Assembly (NCBI GenBank): GCA_037039685.1
Contig: JAWNGF010000003.1
Location: 1,178,001 to 1,242,000 of the forward strand
Reading direction: 5' to 3'
DNA from: Ceratobasidium sp. AG-K
Taxonomy: Eukaryota > Basidiomycota > Agaricomycetes > Cantharellales > Ceratobasidiaceae
Length of the DNA: 64,000 nt
The translations under genes were made by a program, and so were the position numbers. The notes under the pieces are model-generated. The model saw only the letters and a program-made list of their open reading frames with translations, made no database searches and was not told the origin of the DNA. Positions 1 to 10,101 of this stretch are shown here, in pieces; positions within the stretch are counted from its first letter, which is position 1, and each line of letters begins with the position of its first letter.

Positions 1-196
1 CAAAGACCGCTCCGAGTACCGTCCGAGCGGTCGTTCTAATCACACTCTTGCGCTAGAAGCGAACACCCAGCGGATTTCGAGGGAAAATGTCTCTGATGGA
101 TGATGTTCCTGGCAATTTGCACGTGGAGCGCCATAGCAAAGATAAGGAACGAGCATATATCTGCGAGTGTATTACCGCAGTTGAAGCACCCCCCTC

Positions 197-1818
197 ATGG
201 CGAAAAAAGACGACGCGAGCACGAGCGACCAGGGCACGCCGGCGGTGACGTATGTGCGGGTGGGGCGGGGGATGGTCAAGGTGACCAAGTACGAGAAGCA
301 GGACAAGGACAAGCACGAGGGTTCAATCCATTCATTCGACTCGTCCCAGCCGGTCCGTGCACCCTCGGTCAAGAGCGGTTCGAGCCACAACCGCACCATG
401 CCGTCCTGGGTCCCCAAGTTCAAGAAGAAAAAGTCGAAAAAGAATTTGGGCGAGGTGAGTGTCTGGAGATATTATTGACACTGGCTAATTGTTGTAGGTG
501 GACAAACATGACTCGCTTGCTCCGCCCGTGCCGGCGATGCCCACCCCGCCGCTCTCTCCCGACGCTCGTCCGCTGCGAGCTGTGCATTCGCACAATGACC
601 TGACCCAGGCGACACCAACGGACATGTGGCAGTCGATCACGCAACTCGAGTCGGAGCTCGTTGCGCGCTATGGACGAGGCGCCGTTCCCCAGTTTGAAGC
701 CCTGCGAGACCGCATGCAGCAGTGCCTCAACCGGACCAGCCTCGACAGGAGCCCCAACAAGAGCCTCGGCAGGAGCCCCGGACACGCACCGAGACGCTGC
801 CTTCCAGCCGACCCGCCCGAACATTTGTGGGCGACTTGGAGGTGTATCCCCAGCTCCAACCAGTAGAGCCGGAAGAGCCGGAAGACGACAGCGACGACGG
901 TGCAGCGTACCTCGAAGCATTGGGCATCGAAGCACCCGAGAAACCCAAACCAAAATTCGAACAAAAGCCGCGCGACACCATTCGCCAGCCCCACCATCGC
1001 TCTGCCACCATGCCTCCCGAGTACTCACAGGCCTTGGGCCACCCCTCGCCTGAAATGCTCGAACATTACGCGACAACGCGACGGCTCCCCCGCTCGGATT
1101 ATGTCACCACCCAGTTGGGGTTGACAGTCGACACCCCACGGTCTGTCTCGCCGTACACGCCTCCCAGCGTCGACACTGTTCCCGAATCACCACAAACACC
1201 CGGCCGGCGAAGACACCTTCCGCCCCGTCCCAGTCCCCCTAGCACATATCCCCCACACGCACCCACGCCGCCCCTCAACGTCTCGCGCTCTGGCCAGTCC
1301 TCGCCTGCATTACGCCCCCAAGCGTCGCTCACCGTGCCATCACCCCACACGCCCCGATCACCCCAGCTCTCGCTTCCACTCGTCAGGGTCCGAATCACGT
1401 CTCCCCCGAATCGAGGCGCACTCCGCGCTCTCCCGGCCCTCGTGTGCTGCTCACTCCCCAGGCCAAGGCCACCTTTGCGGCTGCGACGTGGGCTCAAATG
1501 GTCACTTATTGCGCGCGCAACGCCGGTGTGTCCATCGCACGACGAGGTGGCGGCGGAAACTTGCTCATTTCGATCGAGGAGCGCATGGCCGAGGTCGTCT
1601 CGCCCGGTGGAGGCCGAGGAGTCGGAGACGAGGAAGTTGGGTTTGGTTTGGGATACTACGTCTCGGTCGAGATGAACCTCGAGGAAGACGGACCGGGCGA
1701 GGGTGGAGGCGGGGAGAGCGTTCCTGTTGCACGGTTGGAGATTCCGTTGCCCACGACGTTGGGCGAGATTGCGAGCGTGTTTAGGGAGCGCAAGGATATT
1801 CGCAAGGCCTTGAGCTAG
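197..1818 (+). CDS. Hypothetical proline-rich protein, reading frame broken
   Basis: I do not recognise this gene. Exon 1 (197-454) starts MAKKDDASTSD and carries a basic stretch (KFKKKKSKK). A typical 43-nt intron (455-497, gtgagt...ttgtag) leads in phase into exon 2 at 498. The frame then changes twice with no credible intron between. The first change lies in a Gln-Glu-Pro repeat at about 700-850, after which the frame is rich in P, S and acidic residues to about 1380. The second lies near 1380-1400, after which a compact C-terminal part (TWAQMVTYCARN...) runs to the stop at 1816-1818. Codon use and composition stay coding-like across the junctions, so this is probably one gene of about 500 residues with indels, either real or from sequencing. 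The middle looks disordered. Low-complexity introns without consensus sites are the alternative. Function unknown. Confidence 0.5.
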
Positions 1819-2130
1819 TCGATCGTTATTTTCCTCTTGTTTTCTCTTTTTCTGTTGGGTCTTGCTGTAATTCGTTCGTTCGTTATGTAGATCCTTGCTT
1901 TGTAGACTGCTATCTTGAATTGATCGTTCGTGTATGCGCTCAAATTGTGGGGCTGGCTTAGCGTTTGCGGCCCTTGGCGATGGCTCAAACCGCCCAAGGT
2001 CGCATAACAGCCAAGATATCGATAGCAAATCGAGGTCGTAGTCGCGCTCAAGATATCAAAATAGAGGCTCATCAAGAGCACGTGGGTTGACATCATTTAT
2101 TCAGATCAAAGGTAAATACTCAAATACTCT
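1819..2130. other. Convergent intergenic gap
   Basis: This 312-nt space lies between two convergent genes (the proline-rich gene on plus and the secreted protein on minus). I see T-rich stretches after 1818 that suit a 3' end, but no further gene. Confidence 0.5.
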
Positions 2131-4647
2131 CTACTCGACCGTGAACTGCCAAAACATCAGCCGCGAACGAGACCTAAACACATCGACTCACATAGACAAT
2201 ATCATCATTGAATCCACGCTGTGCAACAGCCGATAGCGCAGGCTGATGGTTCGCCGCCGAATTGATGCTCGCCATGCGGTACTCGCCAGCGGGAAGTCCG
2301 GCTGTCACGTCGGCTGTGAGCACACCCCCAACCGCAGCTTGATTCATCCCCTTGAAAAACGCGAATTTCCTACGACTCGGTTAGCTTTGTCGTCTCCCAC
2401 AAGGCTCGACTCACGTAGGATCCGTCGGCGTGTCCTGGGTCTTGCTACTCATCAACTCGATCACCGTATGCGAATGTCCGATCAACGTCCCGTCCTCGGT
2501 CGTCTGGGCGGGGGCGCCATAGTAATTCGTCGCGGGGTTCACAAAGTTACCCGTCTTTAGGTTCCGAATGGCCATCCGAATGGTAAACGCCTGGTTCGCG
2601 GGAATCGTCTCGCCGTTTTTGGGAAAGATGAACTTGGACGAGGGCATCTTGTCCGTGGCTAGGATCCGGCCCATTGGCACTGGGTTGCACGACCCAGACT
2701 TGATTTGTTTGCCGTCGGTCAAGGGAACGTTTTGCGTTTGACAAAAGTTGATGCTGCAAGCAAGGTATTAGTGAGCGAGTAGGTGAGAAAAAAGAGGGGA
2801 CCTGCAAGTTGTTGCGCGAAGTGAGCGAAGGGACTTGGCCTGGATCGGGCTTGTCTTGGCCGTCGTTGGCGAGGTTGGGCATGATCACCGCCGGGTCGAG
2901 CTCGAGCGATTCTTGAGGGTCGGCTGTTCCTGTTGCCGCTGGGGCCGCGCTGGACGTGCGGGTGTTGGTTCGGACGACCGAGGTAGAGATGCGTGTCGAG
3001 GTTTGGGTGCGTCCTCCGCCTCGGCGAGTCGAGGTTGATTCTGTCACCGCGGCCGAGGTTTCAGAGGCCGAGGCCGTCTCAGACGCTACCGACGACGTTT
3101 CAGTCGCTGCGACGCTCGAGGTCCGGGTGCGAGTGCTTCCACGCCGAGTCGAGGTCGAGGCTACTTCAGTCGTAGCGGCTATGGACGTGGCCAAGGTTTC
3201 GGATGCCTCTGCAGACGCCGTTTCAGTCGCCACGCTCGTAGTCCGCGTCCGCGTGCTTCCTCCCCGACGAGTGGACGTGGAAGTTGCTTCAGCTGTAGAG
3301 ACGACAGATGTGGCCGAGGTTTCCGAAACCTCCGCAGACGCTGTTGCAGTCGCCGCGCTCGAAGTCCGCGTCCGAGTGTTGTTGCCCCGTCGAGTCGAAG
3401 TCACCGCGTCCGTAGAGACAACAGAGGTTTCGGCCGCCGTCTCAGCTGCAGTCGAAGCCGCCAACGAGGTCCGAGTCCTAGTACGTCCGCCTTGGCTGGT
3501 CGAAGACGCCGTCGAACTTGCAGTAGCCCTCGTAGAAGTAGGGGCATCCTCGATCGACGTATTGTCCGCTGTAGACGTCGCGCCTCGAGTCCGAGTCGAA
3601 CCGCGAGTGGAGGTCGAGCCGTCAGAGTCCTTGACACCAAACTGGCTGGTCGTAGCGGCCTGAGAGGCGGAGCGGGTCACGGTGAGAGTAACGGGGTCGG
3701 TGGGGCATGGAGTGGTCGATGACAAGGCCGCACTAGCTAGAACCTGGGTGGTCGCAGCACTGGTGCTTAGGGTTTGGGTGCGCGTCTTGATGCCTCGAGA
3801 CTTGGACGTGGCGGCGGTCTGGACTTTATAAATAGAGATATGATAGCATATACTTGGAACTCACATTGGTCCTGGTCAGAGTGATCAGCATGGTCGACGT
3901 CCTGGTGCGTGTATGCGTAGCCATTCCGGTGCTAGTGACGGTGCTGGTCACCACGGCCGTCTGAGTACGAGTCGCTCCGGCTTCGACCTGGACGGTAGTC
4001 GTAACAAACGAAGTAACAAACACGGTCGTGGTTTGTTCGACCACCACAGTAGTAACAGGCTTGACCGTGGCCATTGTTGTGACAATCGGAGCGGGCTAGC
4101 CGGACATCAACAACGACCCAATCACCGGACAATAAAGCTTACCTGGACGGTAGTAGCCGGAGCCTGAACAACTTTGGGGGTAGTCTGCGAAGATTGTCCG
4201 ACGTTCCCGGCATTGGGCTTTGATCCCGAGCCAGCCGAGGGGGAAGCCCCAACGGTGACAGTAATAAAGTGGTCGACTGTCTTGGTGCTAACTTGGGTCA
4301 CGACCGAGGTAATAATTGAGGGGGCGGCAGTCTCGCAGGTGGATGCGGAGCCGGTTGTCAATGCCGTGGACGAAGCCGTGTTATTTGCCAATGCCGTAAT
4401 GCTCGTAGCCGGGGCTACAACATTTGCGGAAACGGTGGATGCGGGGGCAGTAACAGTGGACGTGAGATTGACAATCTCGGTTACGGTAGCAAGACTTGCA
4501 GAGGTGACGGTAGTCGGCTGAGCAAGCGTGAGCTTGTAGTTGTTGTTGTTTGCACGGGGTACTCACCTCCACCGAAGAGCGAGTCGCCGAAACCGAAACG
4601 CCGGTCAAGGCGAGCAAGAGTAGAGTCTGAAAGAATGAGCGCATCAT
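2131..4647 (-). CDS. Secreted Ser/Thr-rich protein with conserved C-terminal domain
   Basis: Seven exons join cleanly into 743 residues: 4567-4647, 4143-4517, 3865-4095, 2806-3818, 2415-2753, 2192-2369, 2131-2145. The start MMRSFFQTLLLLALTGVSVSA is a signal peptide followed by a short mature start. About 550 residues of Ser/Thr-rich sequence follow, including four Arg-Thr-rich repeats, and suggest heavy O-glycosylation. The last ~170 residues are a compact domain (NFCQTQ, GSCNPVPMG, MPSSKFIFPKNGETIP, GHSHTVIE) that I know from many basidiomycete secreted proteins; some database entries name it ribosomal protein s17, which is clearly wrong. The 2754-2805 intron uses a GC donor: only this restores the conserved SNNFINFC-type junction. 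The 15-nt last exon gives the usual FTV-type end. I see no GPI signal. Role is likely at the cell wall or host surface; no enzymatic function can be assigned. Confidence 0.85.
2990..3450 (-). repeat. Coding tandem repeat, about 120-123 bp period
   Basis: Four imperfect copies lie in exon 4 of the secreted protein. Each encodes about 40 residues with a core like STSTRRGGSTRTRT followed by Ala/Ser/Val/Glu-rich sequence. The RRG cores lie near 3010, 3130, 3250 and 3375, and the period is a multiple of three, so copy number can change without breaking the frame. Confidence 0.75.
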
Positions 4648-5258
4648 AAAATATCGTATTTATGCCAGCAATTGAACGATGTGACGCCTGGTCGTAAAGC
4701 AATCCAGTTGCAAGAGAACGTGGGCACGACTGCACTGCAAGTCGGTCGAAAAGAATGAAAGGCGGTAAGCCGCAAAGAATGCTATATACGGATCAGATCG
4801 GAGCATATCCCCACTGCCAAAATACTCACAATGAGACAACCAGGGGGGGTGAGAGAGAAATTCCGACCGCCTTATGGGTTTATGAATCCATGTGCTCTTG
4901 CTGATCAACAAAGCACATGCTAGCATGGCTACGGCCGGCACGGCTTGACAAATCGCGCTCCAGGCACCCAGCCGAGGAGTGCGAACAAATTATCCAGTCA
5001 AACCGGTGCTAATTGCGGTGGCAAGTGCTTCGTAGTTGGCTTGGTAACAGAAGGGGAGATATTAATAGAGGTTGTGCACGCTCCGGTGAATAACGAGCAT
5101 AACAACCGTGTTGGCTCGTGCATCTAACATAAATCCATGTCAGCATGTAACCGTTCCAACCTGAATGGATGCTGGAGAAACCAAGGGCTTAGCTCTGCCC
5201 CAACGTCACGTGGTCTCTCACTTGGAAACGTAACGATCAAACCACCATTGTTCATCGC
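4648..5258. other. Intergenic region upstream of secreted-protein gene
   Basis: About 610 nt between the start of the secreted-protein gene and the tRNA. It must hold the promoter of the former. I see no gene and no clear TATA box. Confidence 0.4.
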
Positions 5259-5352
5259 GGGGTAGAAGCTCAGTGGTTGAGCAATCGATTGCAGTGCGGC
5301 TCAAACGCAATCAAGCATCGATAGGCCGTGTGTTCGATCCACACCTGCCCCT
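5259..5352 (+). tRNA. tRNA-Cys (GCA) with 22-nt intron
   Basis: The sequence folds as a tRNA. The acceptor stem is 5259-5265 with 5345-5351 (one G-U pair), and the D stem GCTC/GAGC is 5268-5271 with 5279-5282. The anticodon stem ATCGA/TCGAT is 5284-5288 with 5318-5322, and the T stem GTGTG/CACAC is 5328-5332 with 5340-5344 around a TTCGATC loop. The anticodon GCA is at 5291-5293. An intron of 22 nt (5295-5316) sits after position 37, the canonical place in nuclear tRNAs. The discriminator base is T (5352), as expected for tRNA-Cys. T runs follow directly. Odd point: position 8 is A, where U is nearly invariant, so a decayed or divergent copy is possible. Confidence 0.8.
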
Positions 5353-5353
5353 G

Positions 5354-5370
5354 TTTTTTGCGCTTTTTTT
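5354..5370 (+). terminator. RNA polymerase III terminator
   Basis: Two T runs of 6 and 7 (5354-5359 and 5364-5370) directly follow the tRNA-Cys, the normal Pol III stop signal. Confidence 0.75.
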
Positions 5371-6590
5371 GAAGCTAACTAGTCACCTTTTCACCGTAGG
5401 ACAACCCGCAATCATCAGCAGTTTCGATTTTTCGAGTTATTCGATTTTTTACCGCACCCCTGCCAGTCATTCAACCATGTGGGTGTCTGCTACGGTCCAC
5501 ATTGTTTGCTGGCTACTTTGGGTTCTATTTGAAGAGTCTCCAGCTGACTTGAAGCCTCCAGGATGGGGCTGGGGGCTGGGGGAAGGGGGAGGTTCTGGGG
5601 ATAAGTAGACAAGTAGTAGACAAGTTGCCCAGGTCCGTGTCTACCATGTATAACTATCTACTGAGCTGACCGTAAGAAGATTCCCGGGGCTGGAAAGCTG
5701 GCATTCACGTCTGAAAAACTACTGCCTCCGAGCTCTCGGGAGCCTGAGCTTGCGGGTACTTGTCAGCTCCCAGCGGAAGGATTTTTTTTTGCCGATATAT
5801 GCGTACTGGGAACTCAACACATGCTTTAACAGTGTCACTGTGACCTTGTGAGAAGTCGCAAACGCCCCTGCCTGCTAAAATAACCGAAAGACCTCCCGTG
5901 GGCTGGCGGGGGACACTGGCTAGTTCCATTGGGCGCTTAATGGTTCTGTCACTTGGCATATATTTTCCGCGAGCCAGGTTGGTACGTCTGGCACCAAATT
6001 GGGTGGCAAGGTAAATCCGCGTGGTTACGTAAGCTGGATTTACTCTACTCGGCGCGAGGTTACACGTGCTAAGTTACCGTGACTGGTTTCAGGAAGCCGT
6101 ATTCTTGCGGTTAAAGCCTAGTTTCGTAGGTTTGAGCAGGCACCCGTCCGACGCATGATTGGCGGTTGCACCATATGTACATTCCAGGGGGTAAAGGGGG
6201 AGTCGATCCGTTGGTACAGGGCTTAAACGCCAATCAAGAGCATCATCTTCCAGTCAAGGTCAACTATAATTGAGCATTTATGCACCAGTTGGTGCGATGT
6301 TGTGAGATTTGAAACAGCCGGGTTGTGCAAAGTTACGGTTTCCCTTTTGCACTTTCGACCGAGTAAATTTACTTTGCTTGCAGGGATGGGCAAATTAGGA
6401 AAACGATCAAACGACTGTGGAATTGCCGAAAGCTCACTGGAGGGTATGTCCGGACGAGTCGTAGGAGTGGGGTGGCAGGGTGGTTCGAACCGACCCAATA
6501 TCACACATCTAGGGACGCGTCCACACTTCAAAGCAATACAATCATTGTGCTACGTAGGTACAGATAACAACCCGAGACATAAACTAGAAT
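5371..6590. other. Intergenic region with a decayed repeat
   Basis: About 1.2 kb between the tRNA and the 3' end of MCM2. No open frame with recognisable protein. It includes the degenerate copy of the MCM2 5' region described at 6072-6153. Confidence 0.45.
6072..6153. repeat. Degenerate copy of the MCM2 start/promoter segment
   Basis: This stretch aligns by eye with 9784-9863, with small gaps and about 70% identity. The last part (TTTGAGCAGGCAC-CGTCCGAC) is nearly identical at 6131-6152 and 9843-9863. The copy has lost the ATG and the ACGCGT box (ACCCGT here). It may be a relic duplication or two members of a short dispersed repeat. Confidence 0.55.
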
Positions 6591-9500
6591 CTACACATCA
6601 CCGGAAACACTAAAGATTTTGACGATATTACCGTTGACATGCTTGTAGCCATTGGCAGAGAATAGTCGCGACCGTAGGAAAGGCGCGATGTCAAATATGT
6701 CGTGTTCCTTGGCCTAGAGAAGATTAGCATGTGCTTCGGTCCTTACACAATGTACGCACCCTTGCCTCGAGTTCCGTCATTTGGACGGAAACTTCGGTTG
6801 GAGGAGCTCCATGCTGCAACTGGGAGATCCTAACCTTGTCCTTGACGAGTTGGCCCAACAAAAATGCTAAAAGCTCTTGGTGATCTCGCGCATTGGTTAG
6901 ATATTTCCGGAAGCCCTGCGGCAAATAAGTTCAAGTAGCAACCGCCACGCGCTCGCACTTACCCGCTCCAGCGACCTCTTAATGCTCGTCTTCTGGGCGC
7001 TAATAAAGCTACCGACGGCAACCGCAATGGCCCTGTCGATATCATCTGCCCGAACATATTCGCGCAGATGCATCTTGGCGCTCGCCTCGGCCATGCGAAT
7101 CATACTTTCGAGGAGACGCACGGTAACGGGGAACGAGCCGGTCGCGAGGGATTCTCTACGCAGGTCCGCAAACAAGCGTGAAAGCTTCTCCTGATCCATG
7201 TGATGGAGCTTGGGCTTAACCTTTTCCCGCGCATACATGATGTACTTGCGCAACAAGTCTTGCGGCATGGCCTAAGGATGGTCAAAATCTTGCCCCCAGT
7301 CATATTCAAATACTCACATCCTGGTCGACCGTCGTGCCTGTAGCGAGCGCGACCTGCTGCTCGTCTCCCGATGCATTGGGATGACTTCGAACGTGGCTTC
7401 CAATCACGAAGCGGGCCAACATTTCATCCACAACAGGGTCCACGTTATCCTTGACCACGCAAAGGACGTCGAAACGAGACAAGATTGGTTCCGTGAGCTC
7501 AACGTTTTGCTGGAATGGAATAGTCGGGTTGTAGCGTCCGCGAATTGGATTTGCTGCCGCAATGATTGCGCACCGAGCTTGCAGAGTGGTTACGATACCT
7601 GCCTTGGAGATGGATATAGTCTGTTGTTCCATGGCCTCGTGGATCGACGTCCGGTCGTGGTCATTCATCTTGTCAAACTCGTCAATCATACACACGCCCT
7701 TGTCTGCGAGCACAAGAGCCCCTCCCTCGAGCGCCCACTCGCGAGTCACTGGATCCTTTCGAACCGAAGCCGTAAGACCGACAGCGGACGCCCCTTGGCC
7801 TGTCGTAAATACGCAACGGTGCGCCGTCTTTTCAACGTACTTGAGGAACTGAGACTTGGCAGTTCCCGGATCACCAAGCATGAGAACGTTAATGTCTCCA
7901 CGGATGCGATGCTTGCGCTTAATGTCCTTGGGGACTCCGCCGAAAAGCGAGAGTGCAATAGCAGTCTTGATGTCTTCATGACCATATATAGACGGCGCTA
8001 TCGACTTGATGATTCGTCGCGCTACGTCGGGCTGCCGAGCGGCTTCACGAATCTCTCGTTCATCTTGTTCGGTGAGTCGGTATGCAGCGAATAGGTCTTC
8101 CTTTTTGTTGATATAATTGGCCTCGATCACAGTCGAGAACACCGGAAAGCCATTCTTCGCATTGAGCGACGCGTCAAAGTTGTTTCGGTAGATACCAGTG
8201 ACTTCCTAGGGGGGCGTTAGGGTGTTTCGAGGCAAATTCAAAGTGCATACAATTTCCTCTCCTGGCTTGGCCGAGTCGATCAGGTCCCACAATAGAATCA
8301 CTTCGCGGTGACGAGGGAGACGTCCGGCGGGTACTGAGCCGGGTGACTCCTGCAGGGTCATCCTTTGGTAGTTCCTGTACACGGTCTATACCTACATTAG
8401 CGAGCGCAACTATATACCGGCCACCACTCACCTGCTCCGTGTTGACATTAAACGGGCCCTTGCTAGAGCAGTTGGGACAAAAGCTAACTCTAACTTCCTT
8501 GGTAGTATCCTGATAAAATGGCCCCAGCACTCCACCACACTTGCCGCAATCGAATTTCACGTATTTGAGCTGGGGAAAGACACCACTTCGCCTAGTCACC
8601 ACTCCGCTAACACGCACAAGCGCGTTCAGTTGTGCGTTACGCAGGTCGCGGAGAGTCGCCGAGGCCGGTAGCTCGGTGATACGAACGTGCATCTCCGAGT
8701 GAATGCGTTCGTAAGCCGGGAAATAGATAGTCATAACCTCAAGTGCGACGGGATCGAAAATGGCCAGCATTTCAGCTGGGGCTAGGACGAGGAACCAAGC
8801 TAGTGTTGGCATCTTTTGAAGCAAGTCGACATAGGATACCTCCAAGGACTCGGAGTTCACTGGGTGCCAGTTAGCACCAATCTTGAGTTATTGCGCGGTA
8901 CACTCACTGGAGCCTGCCTGAATAATTCGTTGCCCGTAAACACTGTCTCCGTGCTCGTCCGTCATCTCCAACAGGAATAGCTTGAAGAACTTGGCAACAG
9001 AGCGCCTCACAGATTCCGTAGCAAGCCATTCGACAATCGAACCAGCCTTGATCTGAGAGAGCTCTTGCATAGGTAGAACTTCGTTCTAGATACTAATGAG
9101 ATCGACTCGGTTACCCCAGTTCCATTGCTTACCATTTCTCCCCCAACTGCATCATCGACACTCTGGCGCTCATCATACTGTCTTCTCGTACGACGTTTTG
9201 TCAGGTCACTTAGGAGGCCGCCATCCATAATATCATCTTCCATATCATCGTCGTCTCGAAGAAAATCGGGTGCATTATTGCGGCGAGCCGCTCGACCACC
9301 TTGGCCGCGTCGTGCTTCGCGCCTGTCGCGCAAGGCCATATCACGTTCTGCCGCCCTCCTTTGCTCGGCGGACAGTTCATCAGCTTCCTCGTCGTCAATA
9401 TCCCGCGTGTCGTATCGATCGAGAGCTTCATCGACTTCGTAGTCACTGTAGAATATGAGTGCGGTGTTAAATAACTAGTCTCAATTCTGCTTACTCCATA

Positions 9501-9790
9501 AGATTTTCACCAAAGAGATCCTCCCCCTCCCCCTCCACATCTTCGTCTTCTACAGGAACGTCGCCTCCATCCAGGTTGAGATATTCACCAAGACCGCCTA
9601 GCTCATCGTCTGCATCAGAAAATGGAACTGGTGGAGACGAGGGCGGCAGATCGGCCTCTGAGGTCGGGGGCGGGGGTGATGATCCGACTTCGGGCGATCG
9701 CGCCCTCTTGGTCACTCGTCGACGCGCAGGAGAAGACTGTAGGATATATTAATGCGTGTAAATTCCACGTTGTATGAATGATTTTACCAT
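6591..9790 (-). CDS. MCM2: MCM2, replicative helicase subunit
   Basis: MCM2 is one of six subunits of the MCM2-7 ring that unwinds DNA at origins. Ten exons (9788-9790, 9495-9736, 9133-9445, 8908-9085, 8432-8859, 8251-8385, 7318-8205, 6963-7271, 6760-6915, 6591-6713) give 924 residues, close to yeast Mcm2 (868). I see the acidic, Ser/Pro-rich N-terminal tail, the MNSESLEV signature, a CX2C...CX2C zinc finger (CGKC, CPNC), Walker A GDPGTAKS, Walker B MIDEFDKM and the arginine-finger region LSRFD. The C-terminal winged-helix part is split over the last exons. The first coding exon is only the ATG: a 51-nt intron (9737-9787) starts straight after it, and the next exon opens [15 protein letters not shown]. 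An ACGCGT box lies 64 bp upstream of the ATG, and a LINE sits just beyond it. Confidence 0.97.
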
Positions 9791-9853
9791 TACGGGTTTC
9801 CGAAGGCTATTCTCTTGCACGGATACAGAGTCGCGTCGTGGGTTTGAGCAGGC

Positions 9854-9859
9854 ACGCGT
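9854..9859. promoter_or_regulatory. ACGCGT (MluI cell-cycle box) upstream of MCM2
   Basis: A perfect ACGCGT palindrome 64 bp upstream of the MCM2 ATG. In fungi this is the MCB site bound by MBF (Mbp1/Swi6-type), which drives G1/S genes including MCMs. Function here is inferred from sequence and position. Confidence 0.55.
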
Positions 9860-9863
9860 CCGA

Positions 9864-9878
9864 CACGTGACCCTAATT
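9864..9878. repeat. Target-site duplication, 3' side of LINE
   Basis: CACGTGACCCTAATT, identical to 14632-14646. It directly abuts the poly-T tract (minus-strand poly-A tail, 9877-9901; the last two T are shared). Confidence 0.9.
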
Positions 9879-10101
9879 TTTTTTTTTTTTTTTTTTTTTT
9901 TAAATACATCTTTAACGAGCTACATGAACACAGGGTCAAACCGCTCGTCCACAAGGGAGGCGTACAGAGGAGGCGTCTGAAGTCAAAGCCGAGCACGGTA
10001 AAGAGAGCAGAGGGGGGAGAAGCTGAAAGGGCCCGAGGGCGGTACGGCGACGAGAAGGAGATCGGGGGACAAAGGGGCAGAGGGAGCCAAAGCAGGGCGG
10101 A

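Noticed and set aside
2547..2805. Continuation of the secreted protein's open frame to 2547
   Set aside because: It lacks the conserved NFINFC junction; splicing at 2754-2805 joins the real C-terminal domain.
2835..3663. Plus-strand frames of 60-235 codons over the secreted protein
   Set aside because: Antisense shadows of the repetitive, GC-biased coding sequence; no start context or introns of their own.
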